In this document: piece by piece, positions 40,279-41,566 of the stretch
Numbering within the stretch: position 1 is the first letter of the stretch
Layout: each line of letters starts with the position of its first letter
Source of the DNA: Anaerolineae bacterium
Lineage (GTDB): Bacteria > Chloroflexota > Anaerolineae > 4572-78 > J111
Reading direction: 5' to 3'
NCBI GenBank assembly: GCA_023382535.1
Contig: JAHDWA010000076.1
Span: 1-41,566, forward strand
DNA length: 41,566 nt
Notes under the pieces: generated by a model
Told to the model about the DNA's origin: nothing
The model's database searches: none
Seen by the model: only the letters and a program-made list of their open reading frames with translations
Position numbers and translations under genes: made by a program

Positions 40279-41566
40279 ATGAAGCACAATATCGCATTCA
40301 GGCTGTTTGTGCTGGGACTAATGCTGGGGATTTTGTCAGCCGCTTTGCCGGAGCCGGCGAAGGCCCAGGAAGCGAGCGGCGAAACCGCCGTCGGCTCGAC
40401 CTTGACTTACACCGGCCAGTTAACCGACGAAGACGGCGACCCCCTGGATGGCGTCTACGATTTTGAATTCAAGGTCTATGATGCCTTAACAGGCGGGACC
40501 CAGCTTGGCCAGGCGGTCACTAAAGATAATGTGACCGTAGAAGACGGTCGCTACACGGTGGACCTGGATTTCGGCGGGCGCGTCTTTACCGGCGATGTGC
40601 GCTACCTGGAAATCAGGGTGCGGCCCGGCCAGCGGATTGACGCCTACACTCTCCTCGAAACCCGGCAGCGGCTGCCGGTCGCGCCTTATGCCCTGGCCTT
40701 GCCCCATCTCTGGACGGAGCCAAACGCGACCAGTCCCAACCTGATCGGCGGTTTTCGGGACAACAGTGTTACCTTTGGAGTCGTAGGGGCGACCATCGCC
40801 GGTGGGGGCACGCAGAGCAAAGTCAACCGGGTGACCGACGATTTCGGGGTAGTGAGCGGGGGTCATAACAACCAGGCCGGCGATGATGCCGGGCTAACCA
40901 GCGACAATTCCTTTGCCACGGTGGGCGGCGGCCTGGCCAACCAGGCCCTCAATGCCTACTCGACGGTGGATGGCGGCTGGCTCAACACCGCCAGCGGTCC
41001 TTTTGCAGTGATAGGCGGGGGCAGTCAAAACGAGGCCGCCAACATCTATACGACGATTAGCGGCGGGCTGGATAACTTCGCCAGCGGGGTCGGGGCAAGT
41101 GTGGGCGGAGGCTGGTTGAACAACGCCGCTAACAGCTACACGGCCATCGCCGGGGGCTACAATAACAAAGCCGGCGAGGTCTACGCGGCAATTGGCGGGG
41201 GCAGTTATAACAGCGCTGCCGGCTCCTGGTCCGCAGTGGGCGGGGGGTATAATAATTATACCAATGGCGCATACAGCACCGTTCCCGGCGGGCAGGATAA
41301 CCTGGCCGGGGGCGATTTCAGCTTTGCCGCCGGGCAGCGGGCCAGGGCGAACAGCCGGGGCTGCTTTGTCTGGGCGGACGCTTCTAACACCAATCTCGAC
41401 TGCAATCATGCCAACCGCTTCATGGTCCGGGCCAGCGGCGGGGTTTATTTTTTCAGCAGCGTTGATCTCAATTCCGGGGCCGCTTTACCGCCGGGCAGCG
41501 GTTCCTGGGCTACCTGGAGCGACCGCCAGGCCAAGGCCAACTTTGCCCCGGTGGACCGTCAGGATA
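40279..41566 (+). CDS. Secreted repeat protein with C-terminal S74 chaperone (partial)
   Basis: The frame is open to the window end (429 codons). ATG 40279 has GGGGGAG upstream. The signal peptide is about 1-30 (LFVLGLMLGILSAALPEPAKA). About 40-145 is a beta-rich domain beginning TLTYTGQLTDEDGDPL, common ahead of tail-fibre-like repeats. About 170-355 is a run of 15-residue repeats of the form x-I/V-x-G-G-x-x-N-x-A-x-x-x-Y-S/T, similar to YadA-head-type beta-roll turns. The last visible residues, ATWSDRQAKANFAPVD, match the start of the peptidase S74 intramolecular chaperone with its Ser-Asp...Lys pair. Such domains help trimerise the fibre and then cut themselves off. Probably a surface fibre; ligand unknown. 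Confidence 0.82.
   Translation, partial: MKHNIAFRLFVLGLMLGILSAALPEPAKAQEASGETAVGSTLTYTGQLTDEDGDPLDGVYDFEFKVYDALTGGTQLGQAVTKDNVTVEDGRYTVDLDFGGRVFTGDVRYLEIRVRPGQRIDAYTLLETRQRLPVAPYALALPHLWTEPNATSPNLIGGFRDNSVTFGVVGATIAGGGTQSKVNRVTDDFGVVSGGHNNQAGDDAGLTSDNSFATVGGGLANQALNAYSTVDGGWLNTASGPFAVIGGGSQNEAANIYTTISGGLDNFASGVGASVGGGWLNNAANSYTAIAGGYNNKAGEVYAAIGGGSYNSAAGSWSAVGGGYNNYTNGAYSTVPGGQDNLAGGDFSFAAGQRARANSRGCFVWADASNTNLDCNHANRFMVRASGGVYFFSSVDLNSGAALPPGSGSWATWSDRQAKANFAPVDRQD

Overview
The window looks like a chromosomal segment of an uncultured Chloroflexota bacterium, probably Anaerolineae-like. This is an inference from gene content: Pro/Thr-rich anchored surface proteins with LysM and PKD domains, CUT1 sugar transport, fused SecDF, an archaeal-type mevalonate module, and moderately GC-rich coding sequence. 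No rRNA, tRNA, CRISPR array, IS transposase or replication origin was recognised.

Layout. (1) 1-2.85 kb, plus strand: two membrane-anchored surface proteins, one PKD/LysM and one with a C-terminal LPTTG sorting signal. (2) 2.9-19.2 kb, minus strand: a long co-directional block. In transcription order it holds a glycosidase-like/amidase-like/cell-wall-binding fusion; then, from its own promoter, two paralogous LysM-tagged sugar-binding proteins and two CUT1 permeases; then a Gfo/Idh oxidoreductase, a PfkB kinase, a ROK kinase, a HAD phosphatase, a DUF1624 membrane protein, a GNAT acetyltransferase, a deoxyhypusine-synthase-like protein and an HldE-like kinase. This reads as sugar uptake followed by phosphorylation; the transporter ATPase is not in the window. 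(3) 19.6-24 kb: a small membrane protein, SecDF with a consensus promoter and a bidirectional terminator, and a convergent GAF histidine kinase. (4) 24.3-28.5 kb: HMG-CoA reductase, HMG-CoA synthase, thiolase and a DUF35 Zn-ribbon protein, the upper mevalonate pathway in archaeal-type form. (5) 28.6-32.0 kb, minus strand: LysE exporter, LMW phosphatase, a divergent RelA/SpoT-fold protein, and an MsrA whose catalytic cysteine codon is an in-frame TGA. (6) 32.3-38.2 kb, plus strand: secreted metalloprotease, GNAT, a 7TM-GAF-HTH receptor and an M48 protease. (7) 38.4-39.9 kb: two genes of foreign-looking composition between a GTTRRRY core and an attC-like hairpin. (8) From 40.28 kb to the edge: a secreted protein with 15-residue repeats and the start of an S74 chaperone domain, cut by the window end.

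The strongest hidden signal is the MsrA gene. Reading through TGA at 31937-31939 joins a well-placed start and Shine-Dalgarno to the MsrA body, places TGA exactly at the active-site Cys of the GCFWG motif, and is followed a few bases later by a strong hairpin. This is best explained as a selenocysteine MsrA. A second recurring signal is a set of degenerate 7-9-mer tandem repeats with inverted arms. They fill many intergenic gaps, each with its own sequence, and in at least two places seem to have entered reading frames without breaking them.
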